64,000 bases of DNA from Oscillospiraceae bacterium. Lineage in GTDB: Bacteria; Bacillota; Clostridia; Oscillospirales; Ruminococcaceae. The notes beneath the pieces are model-generated. The model ran no database searches, was not told where the DNA came from, and saw only the letters and a program-made list of their open reading frames with translations. The translations under genes and the position numbers were made by a program. Of the stretch, positions 50,803-60,026 are shown one piece after another. Every line of letters starts with the position of its first letter. Positions within the stretch are counted from its first letter, which is position 1. The stretch spans positions 1-64,000 of the forward strand of contig JAKSPJ010000007.1 of NCBI GenBank assembly GCA_024404915.1, given 5' to 3'.

Positions 50803-52206
50803 ATGGCAGGAAATATGAAAAAGAATCAATTTGCCGGCACAGGAAAAGTATTCGGCTTTACACTGAAGCATCTGATCGGCTCAAAAGGCTGGCTGCTGAC
50901 CACATTTATTACAGCGTTTTTGCTGATTGTGGGCATTCCCTGCCTTCTGTATTTCATAGCGTCCCAGTCTACCGGTGAAAAGGCAGCGGCGAGAAAGGCA
51001 AAGATTGAGCGTGTACTTGTGGTAGATGAAACCGAAGGCAATGCAGATTATTCTGTTCTTACGCAGGTGGATTATACCGCTGCACAGTACGATGCATATG
51101 ACAATATGGACCAGGCAATAGAAGCGGCAGCTGCCTATTCCTCTGCGATAATTCTGAATGTTACCAAATCGGAAGACTACTATTCCCTGAAAGTGTATCT
51201 GCCGGAGCAGACAGATGTTTCCCGCAGTTCTGCCGGCAGCTATGGTGAATTTGCAGCCTCCGCCTTTCAGTTAATTCTGATGCAGAAGGCAGAACTGGAC
51301 GAGGCAACTGTACAGCAGCTTTCTCAGGGCATTATGACAGATACTATTTCTATGAGTGCGGATGCGGAAACCGAAAGTGACAGCGAATCGATATCCGAGA
51401 TGCTCTTCAGCATGCTGATTCCCTTCATTTGCCTGATGGCAATCTATATGATGATTATTCTCTATGGACAGAGCACTGCAAACAGTGTAATGCTGGAAAA
51501 GAATTCCAAGCTGATGGAAACCATTTTGACTGCGGTTCATCCTTCTGCGATGATGGCAGGAAAACTGCTTGCCAACGCCTTCGCAGCAGTATTGCAGCTG
51601 TTTATCTGGATTGCTGCCTTTTTCTTTGGCATAATGAGCGGTGCTGCATTTGCACTGCAAATGGTACCTGACACTACCAACGACACTGTGAATACCATAA
51701 ACAGCATGACAGAATTCTCCATGGATATTTCCATGAGCGGCCTGGCACTTGGTCTGGTGATTGTCGCACTGGGCTTTTTCCTGTACCTTTCCCTGTCCTG
51801 TATTTCCGGTGCATTGGCAGCCAAGCCGGAAGAACTGAACAAGACGTCAATTATCTATATGATTTTCCTGCTGCTCAGCTTTTTACTATCCATGGCTTCC
51901 TTTGAGGAGGCAGACACCACAAACTCACTGCTTTCCACTGCAGAATGGCTGAATTACTTCCCCTTTACAGCCATTCTGGTAACACCCGGCCGATTGATTA
52001 CAAAGGAAGCCACGCTGATACAGGGCTGTATCTCCGCAGCCATTCTTCTTGTATCCGTGCTGATTTGCGTATGGGCAGCCGGAAAGATTTATCAGATGTT
52101 CATATTGTACCGTGGTGAAACACCCACAGTAAAGAATGTTGTTTCTATTATCCGGAAACAGGCAAAAGAAACCTCCGGCATTCAGAAAGACATCGAAAAC
52201 CAATAA
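50803..52206 (+). CDS. ABC-2 type permease (NatB-like), second copy
   Basis: 467 residues from ATG 50803, with AAAGGAG eight bases upstream; an earlier in-frame Met lies inside the previous gene. The layout is the same as its neighbour: one helix at about 30-50, a large outside loop, then a C-terminal membrane block. SKLMETILTAVHPSAMMAGKLLA is parallel to the coupling region of the first permease, so the two arose by duplication. It is the last gene of the operon, closed by a terminator. Confidence 0.9.
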   Translation: MAGNMKKNQFAGTGKVFGFTLKHLIGSKGWLLTTFITAFLLIVGIPCLLYFIASQSTGEKAAARKAKIERVLVVDETEGNADYSVLTQVDYTAAQYDAYDNMDQAIEAAAAYSSAIILNVTKSEDYYSLKVYLPEQTDVSRSSAGSYGEFAASAFQLILMQKAELDEATVQQLSQGIMTDTISMSADAETESDSESISEMLFSMLIPFICLMAIYMMIILYGQSTANSVMLEKNSKLMETILTAVHPSAMMAGKLLANAFAAVLQLFIWIAAFFFGIMSGAAFALQMVPDTTNDTVNTINSMTEFSMDISMSGLALGLVIVALGFFLYLSLSCISGALAAKPEELNKTSIIYMIFLLLSFLLSMASFEEADTTNSLLSTAEWLNYFPFTAILVTPGRLITKEATLIQGCISAAILLVSVLICVWAAGKIYQMFILYRGETPTVKNVVSIIRKQAKETSGIQKDIENQ

Positions 52207-52229
52207 CAGATTGCTTTTGTGATGGACAC

Positions 52230-52278
52230 AAAAACAGCACCACATCTTCACACATTGCTGAAGATGCGGTGCTGTTTT
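52230..52278. terminator. Bidirectional terminator, ABC operon and 57-codon gene
   Basis: Long stem AAAACAGCACC/GGTGCTGTTTT with extra pairs (CATCTTC/GAAGATG). The convergent small gene ends within its right arm. Confidence 0.82.
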
Positions 52279-52450
52279 ACTCTGCAATTTCAAACATGCC
52301 CATCATGCCGATTAGTTTTGTACCGATATCCGCAGCGGGAGGCAGCAGTGCCATCGCCACCTGAAAAAGCTCCGGATTGTCGGCATCCGTCTGTTTCAGG
52401 AAAGCGTAATCCCCCTGTATATCTGCAATGATGTATTCATGCTGTTCCAT
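52277..52450 (-). CDS. 57-residue protein of unknown function
   Basis: 57 residues from ATG 52450, seven bases after GAGGTGA, ending at TAA 52277. Acidic N-terminal half (YIIADIQGDYAFL) and a Met-rich hydrophobic C terminus (AALPP-like turn, then IGMMGMFEIAE). I recognise no family. The strong ribosome site, the extended -10 promoter and the long structured leader argue that it is real. It may be a small regulatory or membrane-associated peptide. Confidence 0.65.
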   Translation of the reverse strand: MEQHEYIIADIQGDYAFLKQTDADNPELFQVAMALLPPAADIGTKLIGMMGMFEIAE

Positions 52451-52635
52451 TTTATCACCTCAACTTTTCTGCGGGTGTCCTATTTTATGGCTTGGGCAGC
52501 CGGATAGAAGAACCTGTAAAATCCCCCATAAAAAAGATAAGAGCTACGTGGCATATGCCACATAGCTGCAAGGAGAAGTAAAATCAACAAAACATAGGGG
52601 ATTGGGGGATTTGAAACAAGGTTTCCTCAACCTTG
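52451..52635 (-). ncRNA. Structured 5' leader with alternative pairing
   Basis: About 185 bases. From the 5' end: hairpin CAAGGTT/AACCTTG (52635-52617); two adjacent C-rich tracts, AATCCCCC (52611-52604) and AATCCCC (52603-52597); a perfect-looking 11-pair hairpin AGCTATGTGGC/GCCACGTAGCT (52567-52542, one G-U pair); then ATGGGGGATT (52529-52520), which can pair with either C-rich tract. The two pairings exclude each other, as in a switch. The type is unknown; 6S-like RNA is possible but not supported. Confidence 0.55.
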
Positions 52636-52640
52636 GCTAT

Positions 52641-52649
52641 ATTATACCA
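52641..52649 (-). promoter_or_regulatory. Extended -10 promoter of the structured leader
   Basis: TGGTATAAT on the minus strand (TATAAT 52646-52641); no clear -35 box. The predicted start coincides with the base of the first hairpin. From 52650 to 52798 I see only A+T-rich sequence. Confidence 0.65.
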
Positions 52650-52798
52650 GACAAACATAAAATAAACCTGAATATAGAATGAACATTTTATGAACAGTTC
52701 AAAATAATTTTATGAACGCTCAGCATTTTGCACATGCTTTTTCAATATGTAATATCATATTTATTTCATGTTCTATTTTCACATCTGGCAAAAATGTC

Positions 52799-52828
52799 TT
52801 GACATTCCTGCGGATGCTGTGGTATGAT
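52799..52828 (+). promoter_or_regulatory. Promoter of the dockerin esterase gene
   Basis: TTGACA (52799-52804), 18-base spacer, TATGAT (52823-52828). Confidence 0.72.
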
Positions 52829-52901
52829 AAGAGAATAGAATTGTGGCAATCCATTTTTATTGCAAAAGAATATTCTGTCCATTATTTTCAGGGGGTTCCT
52901 T

Positions 52902-55844
52902 ATGAAACACATATTCAAAAAGCTGTCCTCAGCGGCAGCATCACTGGCAATGACCTGTTCTCTTGCGGCATTGCTCCCCGGCGGAAGCATTGCCGCTTCT
53001 GCTGCATCCGACTACTGGAAGTTTGACTTTGGAAACGGCGGCGTTGCCAGCGGATACACCGGTGTCAGCGCATCCACCGGATATGATGCAGGACGGGGCT
53101 ATGGTTTCTCTTCCGGCACCAGTGTTGCAGATGTCGGTGCATCCGGCTCCGGCGCACTCAGCGATGCTGTCCAGTTTAAAAATGCATCTGCAACAGGAAA
53201 ATACACGTTCTGTGCAGATGTTCCCAACGGTCTGTATCAGGTTTCCGTCTGGCTGGGCAACACCAACCGTACCAGTATCGGCATTGAGAATATGCTCCAG
53301 ATTGTCAATATGACAGGTAACGGCGCATATCATACCCTGCAGGTACCTGTTACAGACGGCCAGCTGAACATCTGTGCCTTCCCCGGAAAAGAAGGCTACG
53401 CTTATTCCATTTCCGCACTGGAAATCAAGCGGATTTCAGAAACAGCAGTCACAAATCCTACAATCTGGGTCTGCGGAGATTCCACCGTCTGCAACTACTA
53501 TCCGCTGAATTCCTCCAGCCAGGCAGGCTGGGCTCAGATGCTTCCGCAGTTCATCGACACCAATCAGTGGCAGGTTATGAACATGGCAGCATCCGGACAG
53601 TGGGCAAGGGGCTTTATGGAGGCAGGCCAGTTCGATGTCATTGAGAAAAACGGTCAGCCTGGAGATATTTATGTCATTTCCATCGGCATCAATGATACAA
53701 ACTCCAAAAACAATACCACGGAAGAACAGTATGAAGCCATTATCACAGATATGGCAAAGCGTGCAATGGCAAAAGGCATGCGTGTCATTCTTGTGAAGCA
53801 GCAGGGCAGAAACGGCGACTGCCAGCGCAATCCCCTTCTGACGGGACGCTGGTACGGCGGTGCACTGGACAGAGTGGGCGCAGCACTGAATATTGAGGTT
53901 GTGGATCTGTTCAATCTCTGGCAGGATTACTGTCTGACCAAAACCGCAGATGAAGTATCCGCAATGTATCTGTCGGACGGACTGCACCCCAATCGTGCCG
54001 GCGCAACTGTTCTGGCACAGTTCATGGCAGATGCCATCAATGCAGGCGGTTCCGGCCCTGCTGGTGAAATCTTCGAAGACGGCAAAGTCGTTATGTTCCG
54101 CAATCTGGAATCCGGCATGTATCTTTCCGTTGAGGACGGCATCGCAGCAGACGGCACCAATGTTTCCCAGAGCAGCGGCATGCTGCCCACAGAGAGCAAT
54201 ACCTGGAAACTGAAGGCTGCTGCAGAGGAGGGAGAATACTACATCTACTCCATGCTGGATAACGGAAACACCTATCTTCTGGATGTCGATTCTGCCAAGA
54301 CGGAAAACGGCACGAATATCGGCATCTGGAGCAACACAAAATCCAACGCACAGATTTTCAAGCTGATCAAGGACGGCAGCTATTATCACATCGCTACTTC
54401 TGTTACGAAATTCCGCAGCTATGTGGGAATCTGGGGCGGCTCCCATGAAGAAAAAGGCAATGCCATTGAATGGCAGAATGACGGCACCGACAATCAGAAG
54501 TGGATGCTGCAGTTTCCGCAGGATGCATCAGAGGGTCCGCTGCTGCAGGCAGATATGGATGGTGACGGCAAAGTCACAGCAAAAGACCTGACACTGATGA
54601 AGCGCACCAATGCACAGACAGCCTACAACCTGAAACAGGCTGCTGATCTGAACGGTGACTTGAAGGCAGATGCAGAAGACGCTGCATTGCTGCAGGATTA
54701 TCTCACAGCCCGAACTGACAGCTTTGCGGATCCGAAATTTGCAGCAACAGAACAGATGTATGTGGATGGCTGGAAGGAAGAAACCAATGCCGGTTATCAG
54801 TATCTGGATTATCTGAACCTGGACAACACCACAAAAAGCGAAGTCACATTCACTGTAAATGTTCCGCAGGAAGGCAATTACCTCTGCTCCTTCAATATTG
54901 CAAACGGCTCTGCCAATGACCGCAGAATGAAAATCACAGTCAACAGCAGAAAGGAAATCTGGTATCAGAGCTTTCTGACCACAAGCGCATGGACCACATG
55001 GGAAGAACGTGCACTGGTACTGCCGCTGGCAGCAGGCATCAACTTCATTACACTGCATTCCGATACCGCAGAGGGCGGTCCGAACTTTGATTATCTCAAG
55101 CTGACATTCACCGACGAACCGATTGCAGAGCCCTATGATCCGTCACAGAATCAGCAGGGCACTGTCAGCGACAAGCCGGTTGTGTATGTTGCTGCCGACT
55201 CCACTGCACAGTCCTACAAAGAAAGCTATGCACCGCAGCAAGGCTGGGGCTATTATCTTCAGGATTATTTCTCCGACAATGTCACCATTGCAAACCACGC
55301 AATTGCAGGCAGAAGCTCCAAGAGTTTCTATGACAACGGCAGACTGGCAACCATTCTGGATTCCATCAAGCCAGGTGATTATCTGCTGGTAGATTTCGGC
55401 ATCAATGACGGCGCATCCTCTCAGCCGGAACGCTATGCACCGGTCTGCAACAACGTAGATAATCCCGCAGTGGGTTCCTTCGAGTATTACATGACATTCT
55501 ATATCAAGGGTGCCCTGGAAAAAGGCGCAACACCCATCCTCATGAGTCCCACCCTTTCCATAAAAAATGCAACCCAGCCCTTCTCAGCAGGCTACCGCAA
55601 CATTGATTCCGCCTGCTCTGCTCTGGCGAGAAAATACAATATCCCGTATTTCGACCTGGGCGGTGCCATGGCAGCAGATTTCAACAAGCGTAATTACAAC
55701 ACCGTAAAGAGTTACTACATGGGCGGCTACAACGGCGGAACCGACTTCACCCACTTCACCGACACAGGTGCAAAGGTCGTAGCAAATATCATCACACAGG
55801 GAATCCGCAACCTGAATATTGACCTTTCCCAATATGTAAAATAA
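52902..55844 (+). CDS. Bimodular SGNH (rhamnogalacturonan acetylesterase-like) esterase with internal dockerin
   Basis: 980 residues from ATG 52902 (AGGGGG upstream). Order: signal peptide (1-35); a beta-rich N-terminal domain (about 38-180, WKFDFGNGG, typical of rhamnogalacturonan acetylesterases); SGNH hydrolase 1 (about 185-385, GDST about 190, IGINDTN about 262, DGLHPN about 358); ricin/CBM13-like domain (about 395-535); type I dockerin (about 550-603, DMDGDGKVTAKDLTLMK then DLNGDLKADAEDAALLQ); CBM35/CBM6-like domain (about 613-740); SGNH hydrolase 2 (about 758-979, AADSTAQSY, FGINDG, FTHFTDTGA). Both hydrolases keep Ser, Asn-Asp and Asp/His-type motifs. Likely a secreted pectin or hemicellulose deacetylase anchored to a cellulosome. 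Confidence 0.9.
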   Translation: MKHIFKKLSSAAASLAMTCSLAALLPGGSIAASAASDYWKFDFGNGGVASGYTGVSASTGYDAGRGYGFSSGTSVADVGASGSGALSDAVQFKNASATGKYTFCADVPNGLYQVSVWLGNTNRTSIGIENMLQIVNMTGNGAYHTLQVPVTDGQLNICAFPGKEGYAYSISALEIKRISETAVTNPTIWVCGDSTVCNYYPLNSSSQAGWAQMLPQFIDTNQWQVMNMAASGQWARGFMEAGQFDVIEKNGQPGDIYVISIGINDTNSKNNTTEEQYEAIITDMAKRAMAKGMRVILVKQQGRNGDCQRNPLLTGRWYGGALDRVGAALNIEVVDLFNLWQDYCLTKTADEVSAMYLSDGLHPNRAGATVLAQFMADAINAGGSGPAGEIFEDGKVVMFRNLESGMYLSVEDGIAADGTNVSQSSGMLPTESNTWKLKAAAEEGEYYIYSMLDNGNTYLLDVDSAKTENGTNIGIWSNTKSNAQIFKLIKDGSYYHIATSVTKFRSYVGIWGGSHEEKGNAIEWQNDGTDNQKWMLQFPQDASEGPLLQADMDGDGKVTAKDLTLMKRTNAQTAYNLKQAADLNGDLKADAEDAALLQDYLTARTDSFADPKFAATEQMYVDGWKEETNAGYQYLDYLNLDNTTKSEVTFTVNVPQEGNYLCSFNIANGSANDRRMKITVNSRKEIWYQSFLTTSAWTTWEERALVLPLAAGINFITLHSDTAEGGPNFDYLKLTFTDEPIAEPYDPSQNQQGTVSDKPVVYVAADSTAQSYKESYAPQQGWGYYLQDYFSDNVTIANHAIAGRSSKSFYDNGRLATILDSIKPGDYLLVDFGINDGASSQPERYAPVCNNVDNPAVGSFEYYMTFYIKGALEKGATPILMSPTLSIKNATQPFSAGYRNIDSACSALARKYNIPYFDLGGAMAADFNKRNYNTVKSYYMGGYNGGTDFTHFTDTGAKVVANIITQGIRNLNIDLSQYVK

Positions 55845-55873
55845 GCACCGAAAAAAATCGTTTTCACAGCATG

Positions 55874-55916
55874 AAAAAAGCAGTTCCTGCGGCAGATGCA
55901 GGGACTGCTTTTTTTC
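55874..55916 (+). terminator. Terminator of the esterase gene
   Basis: Stem AAAAAAGCAGTTCCTGC/GCAGGGACTGCTTTTTT, then TTTC; strong. Confidence 0.88.
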
Positions 55917-55924
55917 GTTCTGCC

Positions 55925-55954
55925 TTGACTTTCCTCCGGAATTCATGATATAAT
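55925..55954 (+). promoter_or_regulatory. Promoter of the signalling operon
   Basis: TTGACT (55925-55930), 18-base spacer, TATAAT (55949-55954). Confidence 0.78.
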
Positions 55955-56009
55955 AAACATATAGATGTTCAGGCATTTTTCTTTGTGAAAAGGCTGAAAG
56001 GAGAACAAA

Positions 56010-59000
56010 ATGCGAAAACTGACGCTGCGACTGGTCTTCAATGTTTTTATTATTGTTGTATCCATGTTTATTATTGTTGCCCGTGCGACAGCATCCGTCA
56101 TAAACACTTCTGCCAGTAAAGAAAGCAATTACCATTACGAACTGCTGGCACAGGTTACTTCTCAGGAAATCACAACCTGGTTTTCCAATGAAGCGCAGAT
56201 TGTTATGAACCAGAAAGCCAGCATTGAAATCAATAATGACTATTCACGGGAATATCTCACCGCATATCTCACCAGAATCGTCAATGAATACAATGACGAA
56301 GGCTATATCTATGACCTGTATTTTGTCAATACGAAGAATGAAATGTTCTCCGGATACGGCTATGTCCCGGATGCATCCATTGATTTCCGTCAGCGTCCCT
56401 GGTACGCAAACTGTCTGAACCAGAATGCGCTGTATTATTCCACGCCATACAAAGATACCAATCTGGATAAATTCGTTGTTACCATTTCTTCTGCGGTCTA
56501 TAATCAGAATCAGGAATTGCAGGGGGTTCTGGCACTGGATATTTTTGTGGATACCTTGTTCCGAATTGTCGAAAAGCAGGATACTCCCGAGAACAGCTAT
56601 GTATTCCTGCTGGATTCCGAATTGGGGATTGCAACCCATCCAAGCGATGCCTTTCACTATGTTAATGAACAGCCGCTTTTATTGTCGGACACTTCAGATG
56701 AAATCTATCAGGAACTGACAAATCAGCTGAAGAACAGCACGCCGAAACTGGCCGCTTTTACCGATTATGATGGTGTGAAGCGTGTGCTGTATGTCAGCCG
56801 CATTGAATGCTGCAACTGGTATGTGGTGGTTGCCATTTCCGAAGCAGTGGTACAGCATTCCAAAAAAGCCATGCTGACCAGCGTTCTGGCTGCACTGCTT
56901 GTTTCACTGGTTGTGGGCATTGTAACCACACTGATTGCTGCCAGAGAAATTGTGGAAAAGCTCTCTGCCGCCACCGAAGCCGCCAACGCCGCCAATGAAA
57001 CAAAAAGCTCTTTCCTTGCCAATATGTCCCACGAAATCCGTACCCCCATCAATGCAGTCATCGGCATGAACGAAATGATTCTGCGGGAAAACCATGAGCC
57101 CCATATTCAGGAATATGCACTGGATATCGCCTCTGCCAGCCGAGGTCTCATTTCCATCATCAATGACATTCTTGATTTTTCAAAAATCGAATCCGGCAAG
57201 CTGGAACTCATTATAAACGAATTCAATATTGCTTCTGTTGCCAATGACATCATTCACATGGCACTTTCCCGCATGGGTGAAAAGCCGCTGAAACTGCTGG
57301 CAGATATTGATCCTACCATTCCTGCCGGCATTCTGGGAGATGAAAACCGCATCAAGCAGATTATTCTGAATCTGGTTACCAACGGCATCAAATACACCAA
57401 TAATGGGTATGTGCTGCTTCGTCTTTATTATTCCAGACAGGCTTACGGCATCAATCTCAATATCTCTGTGGAGGATTCCGGCATCGGCATTACGGAAGAA
57501 AATATAGAAAAGCTGTTTCACAGTTTTCAGCAGGTAGACACCAAGCGAAACCGCATGGTAGAGGGCACAGGCCTTGGCCTGGCGATTACCAAGCAGCTGG
57601 TTTCCAGCATGGGCGGTTTTATCCATGTATCCAGCACTTATGGTGCAGGCTCTGTGTTCCATGTGGTGCTTCCCCTGAAAATCAGCAATGATACGCCTTT
57701 TCTTTCTATTTCCAAACCGACAGCCGTTCATGCACGCTATCTGCCGGATTTTCAGAGAAACAGCAGCACCATGGAAAAATTTTTCCAGGTGGTACACTCC
57801 GCCTCAGAACAAATGGATATTGACCTGCTGATTTGCATTAATCTGCAGGCTCTGAAAAATGAAACAGCAGAAAAACGGATTACGCATATCTTTGTGGAAC
57901 AACAGCAGTATCTGGAAAATGAGGCGTATTTCTGCAGCATTGCAGACAGCATTGTTGTCACCGTCATCCGCCAACGGAATACGGTATGCAGTATGCCGGA
58001 GAACATCCGCTGCATTTCCGAACCATTCTCTGCTCTTTCCGCAGCCTGTATCATCAGCAATCAGACACAGCTGCTCCACTGGGATAACAGAAAACATCTC
58101 ACATTCCGCTTTATTGCACCGGAAGCAAAAATTCTGGTGGTCGACGATAATCAGGTAAATCTGAAGGTTGCTGTAGGACTGCTGAAGCCCTATCAGATGC
58201 AGATTCAGACGGCAGGAAGCGGCGCAGAGGCCATTGCCCTGATGGAACAGCAGCGGGATTTCACGCTGGTATTCATGGATCATATGATGCCGGTGATGGA
58301 TGGTGTAGAAACCGTTTCTCTGCTCCGGGCAAAACCGGATCCCTATTTCAAAAATGTACCCATCATCGCACTGACAGCCAATACAACCAATGAAGCAAGA
58401 ATACTTTCCGCCCAAGTGGGCTTCCATGATTTCCTTCCAAAGCCCATTGATGTCAGTATGCTGGAACGCATCCTGTGCAAATATATCCCCGGCGCACTGC
58501 AGCAGCCTATGGAACAGACCGCTGAAATGACTGCGCCTCCATCCAAAGAAAGCAGCGGGAAATTCGACCCACAGCAGGGGCTCATATATATGGGTGGAGA
58601 TGAAACGCTGTATCATGAAATCCTGAGCGAATATCTCCGCAGCGGTGAGCACGTACAGAAGGAACTGGAAGCACTGTATCAGGCGGAAGACCTGCCGAAC
58701 TACACCATTAAAGTCCATGCACTGAAAAGCACCTCCATGAGCATCGGCGCATCTGAATTATCTGCACTTGCCAGGGAACTGGAAACCGCCGGAAAAGCCG
58801 GTGATTTCTCCGTGATACAGGCGCATCACAGGGAAGTCTGCGCCCAGCATCTGGAAATATTGTCCGCCATTCGTGCCTATCTGCAGGAACAGAATTCTGA
58901 TACAGCGGATACCGCTGCTGCAGCTGCCTGCCGCAGCCTGTCTGAGGAAGAAATGGCATCCTGGATTGCGGAATTTACAGCGGCATGCGAAGCCTTCGAC

Positions 59001-59177
59001 TGCGACACGGCGGAAACATTGCTGCACACTGCAGAACAAGCCGAATTTCAAGGCTGTCCGCTTCTGTCCTTTGCAAAAGAAACCGCCGCACTGATCAACG
59101 ATTTCGATTACGACGAGGCCATACAGAAAGCCCGCAGCTTGTATCCTCATCTGTCAGGAAAGGAGCAAACGGAATGA
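56010..59177 (+). CDS. dCache hybrid sensor histidine kinase with HPt domain
   Basis: 1055 residues, start behind AAAGGAGAAC. Order: membrane helix 1 (about 9-32); extracytoplasmic dCache sensor (about 35-285, with YDLYFVNTKNEMFSG and RQRPWYANC); membrane helix 2 (about 290-312); HisKA with His in SHEIRTPINA (about 340); HATPase with NLVTNGIKYTNNG and GTGLGLAITK (about 450-540); a degenerate receiver-like region (about 575-700); a true receiver with Asp in LVFMDHMMPVMDG (about 753); and an HPt domain with His in KVHALKSTS (about 901). It is a multi-step phosphorelay kinase. The stop overlaps the next start by four bases. Confidence 0.93.
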   Translation: MRKLTLRLVFNVFIIVVSMFIIVARATASVINTSASKESNYHYELLAQVTSQEITTWFSNEAQIVMNQKASIEINNDYSREYLTAYLTRIVNEYNDEGYIYDLYFVNTKNEMFSGYGYVPDASIDFRQRPWYANCLNQNALYYSTPYKDTNLDKFVVTISSAVYNQNQELQGVLALDIFVDTLFRIVEKQDTPENSYVFLLDSELGIATHPSDAFHYVNEQPLLLSDTSDEIYQELTNQLKNSTPKLAAFTDYDGVKRVLYVSRIECCNWYVVVAISEAVVQHSKKAMLTSVLAALLVSLVVGIVTTLIAAREIVEKLSAATEAANAANETKSSFLANMSHEIRTPINAVIGMNEMILRENHEPHIQEYALDIASASRGLISIINDILDFSKIESGKLELIINEFNIASVANDIIHMALSRMGEKPLKLLADIDPTIPAGILGDENRIKQIILNLVTNGIKYTNNGYVLLRLYYSRQAYGINLNISVEDSGIGITEENIEKLFHSFQQVDTKRNRMVEGTGLGLAITKQLVSSMGGFIHVSSTYGAGSVFHVVLPLKISNDTPFLSISKPTAVHARYLPDFQRNSSTMEKFFQVVHSASEQMDIDLLICINLQALKNETAEKRITHIFVEQQQYLENEAYFCSIADSIVVTVIRQRNTVCSMPENIRCISEPFSALSAACIISNQTQLLHWDNRKHLTFRFIAPEAKILVVDDNQVNLKVAVGLLKPYQMQIQTAGSGAEAIALMEQQRDFTLVFMDHMMPVMDGVETVSLLRAKPDPYFKNVPIIALTANTTNEARILSAQVGFHDFLPKPIDVSMLERILCKYIPGALQQPMEQTAEMTAPPSKESSGKFDPQQGLIYMGGDETLYHEILSEYLRSGEHVQKELEALYQAEDLPNYTIKVHALKSTSMSIGASELSALARELETAGKAGDFSVIQAHHREVCAQHLEILSAIRAYLQEQNSDTADTAAAAACRSLSEEEMASWIAEFTAACEAFDCDTAETLLHTAEQAEFQGCPLLSFAKETAALINDFDYDEAIQKARSLYPHLSGKEQTE

Positions 59178-60025
59178 AAATCGGCATTACAACGGATTGC
59201 GTCTGCGACCTGCCTGAAAAATACATCAGCCAATACCGGATTGGCCTGATTCATTTTGATATTACCACAGATACCGGTTGTTTTAAAGACAGAGAAGAAA
59301 TCACTTCCCACAATGTGATCGAGGCCTACCGGGCAGGGGCTCCTGTCATGATTTCCGATGCGCCCTCTGAAGAGGCCTACTTGTCTTTCTTTCAGAAACA
59401 GCTTCGCTCCTTCGATGAAATCATTCATATCACGATTTCATCCGGCATCAGTCATTCCTATGAACGTGCTGCCGCTGCGGCACAGCATCTGGAGGGAAAG
59501 GTTTTTGTGCTGGATTCCCTGCATCTTTCTACGGGCATCGGGCTGCTTGTACTGCGTGCATGCGAGCTGAGAAACGCAGGAAAAAGCACGCAGGAGATTC
59601 TGGAGGAAATTTCTGCCCTGCGGGAACATGTTGTTACCACATTTATGGTAACAAATACAGAATATCTGTACCGCAATCAAAAGATGAGCAGCTTTGTCAA
59701 CAAGCTTTGCACATTCTTCCGCTGGTACCCTGTCCTGGAAATGAAGCAGGGCATGATTCATCTGCACTCCATGCGAATCGGCAATATACAGCACGCCAGA
59801 AGGCGTTATGTCCGTTCCATGCTGCGCCGTTCTATTCCGATTTTTACAGACAAGCTGTTCATAACCCATGCAGGCTGCAAATATTCAGAAGTGGAAATGG
59901 TGCGGAATGAAGTCATCAAAAAACGGACCATGGATGAAATCATTGTTTCAAATGCATCTGCCACCGTCACCGTCAACTGCGGTGAGGGAACACTGGGCAT
60001 AATTTATATGAGATTGGAGAAATAA
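59174..60025 (+). CDS. DegV family (fatty-acid-binding) protein
   Basis: 283 residues from ATG 59174, AGGAG nine bases upstream; ATGA overlap with the kinase gene. The DegV N-terminal part is GITTDCVCDLPEKYI and HFDITTD; then ITISSGISHSYERAAAAA and VLDSLHLSTGIGLLVLRA, which hold the fatty-acid head-group Ser/Thr residues. DegV/FakB proteins bind a fatty acid for phosphorylation by FakA. The EYLYRNQKMSSFVNKLCTFF region departs from the usual EYLRRGGRIS form. Being inside a kinase/cyclase operon suggests a sensory or adaptor role (inference). Confidence 0.88.
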   Translation: MKIGITTDCVCDLPEKYISQYRIGLIHFDITTDTGCFKDREEITSHNVIEAYRAGAPVMISDAPSEEAYLSFFQKQLRSFDEIIHITISSGISHSYERAAAAAQHLEGKVFVLDSLHLSTGIGLLVLRACELRNAGKSTQEILEEISALREHVVTTFMVTNTEYLYRNQKMSSFVNKLCTFFRWYPVLEMKQGMIHLHSMRIGNIQHARRRYVRSMLRRSIPIFTDKLFITHAGCKYSEVEMVRNEVIKKRTMDEIIVSNASATVTVNCGEGTLGIIYMRLEK

Positions 60026-60026
60026 T

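Noticed and set aside
52451-52635. Identification of the leader RNA as 6S RNA
   Set aside because: Size fits, but the long closing stem expected at both ends is not present on either strand.
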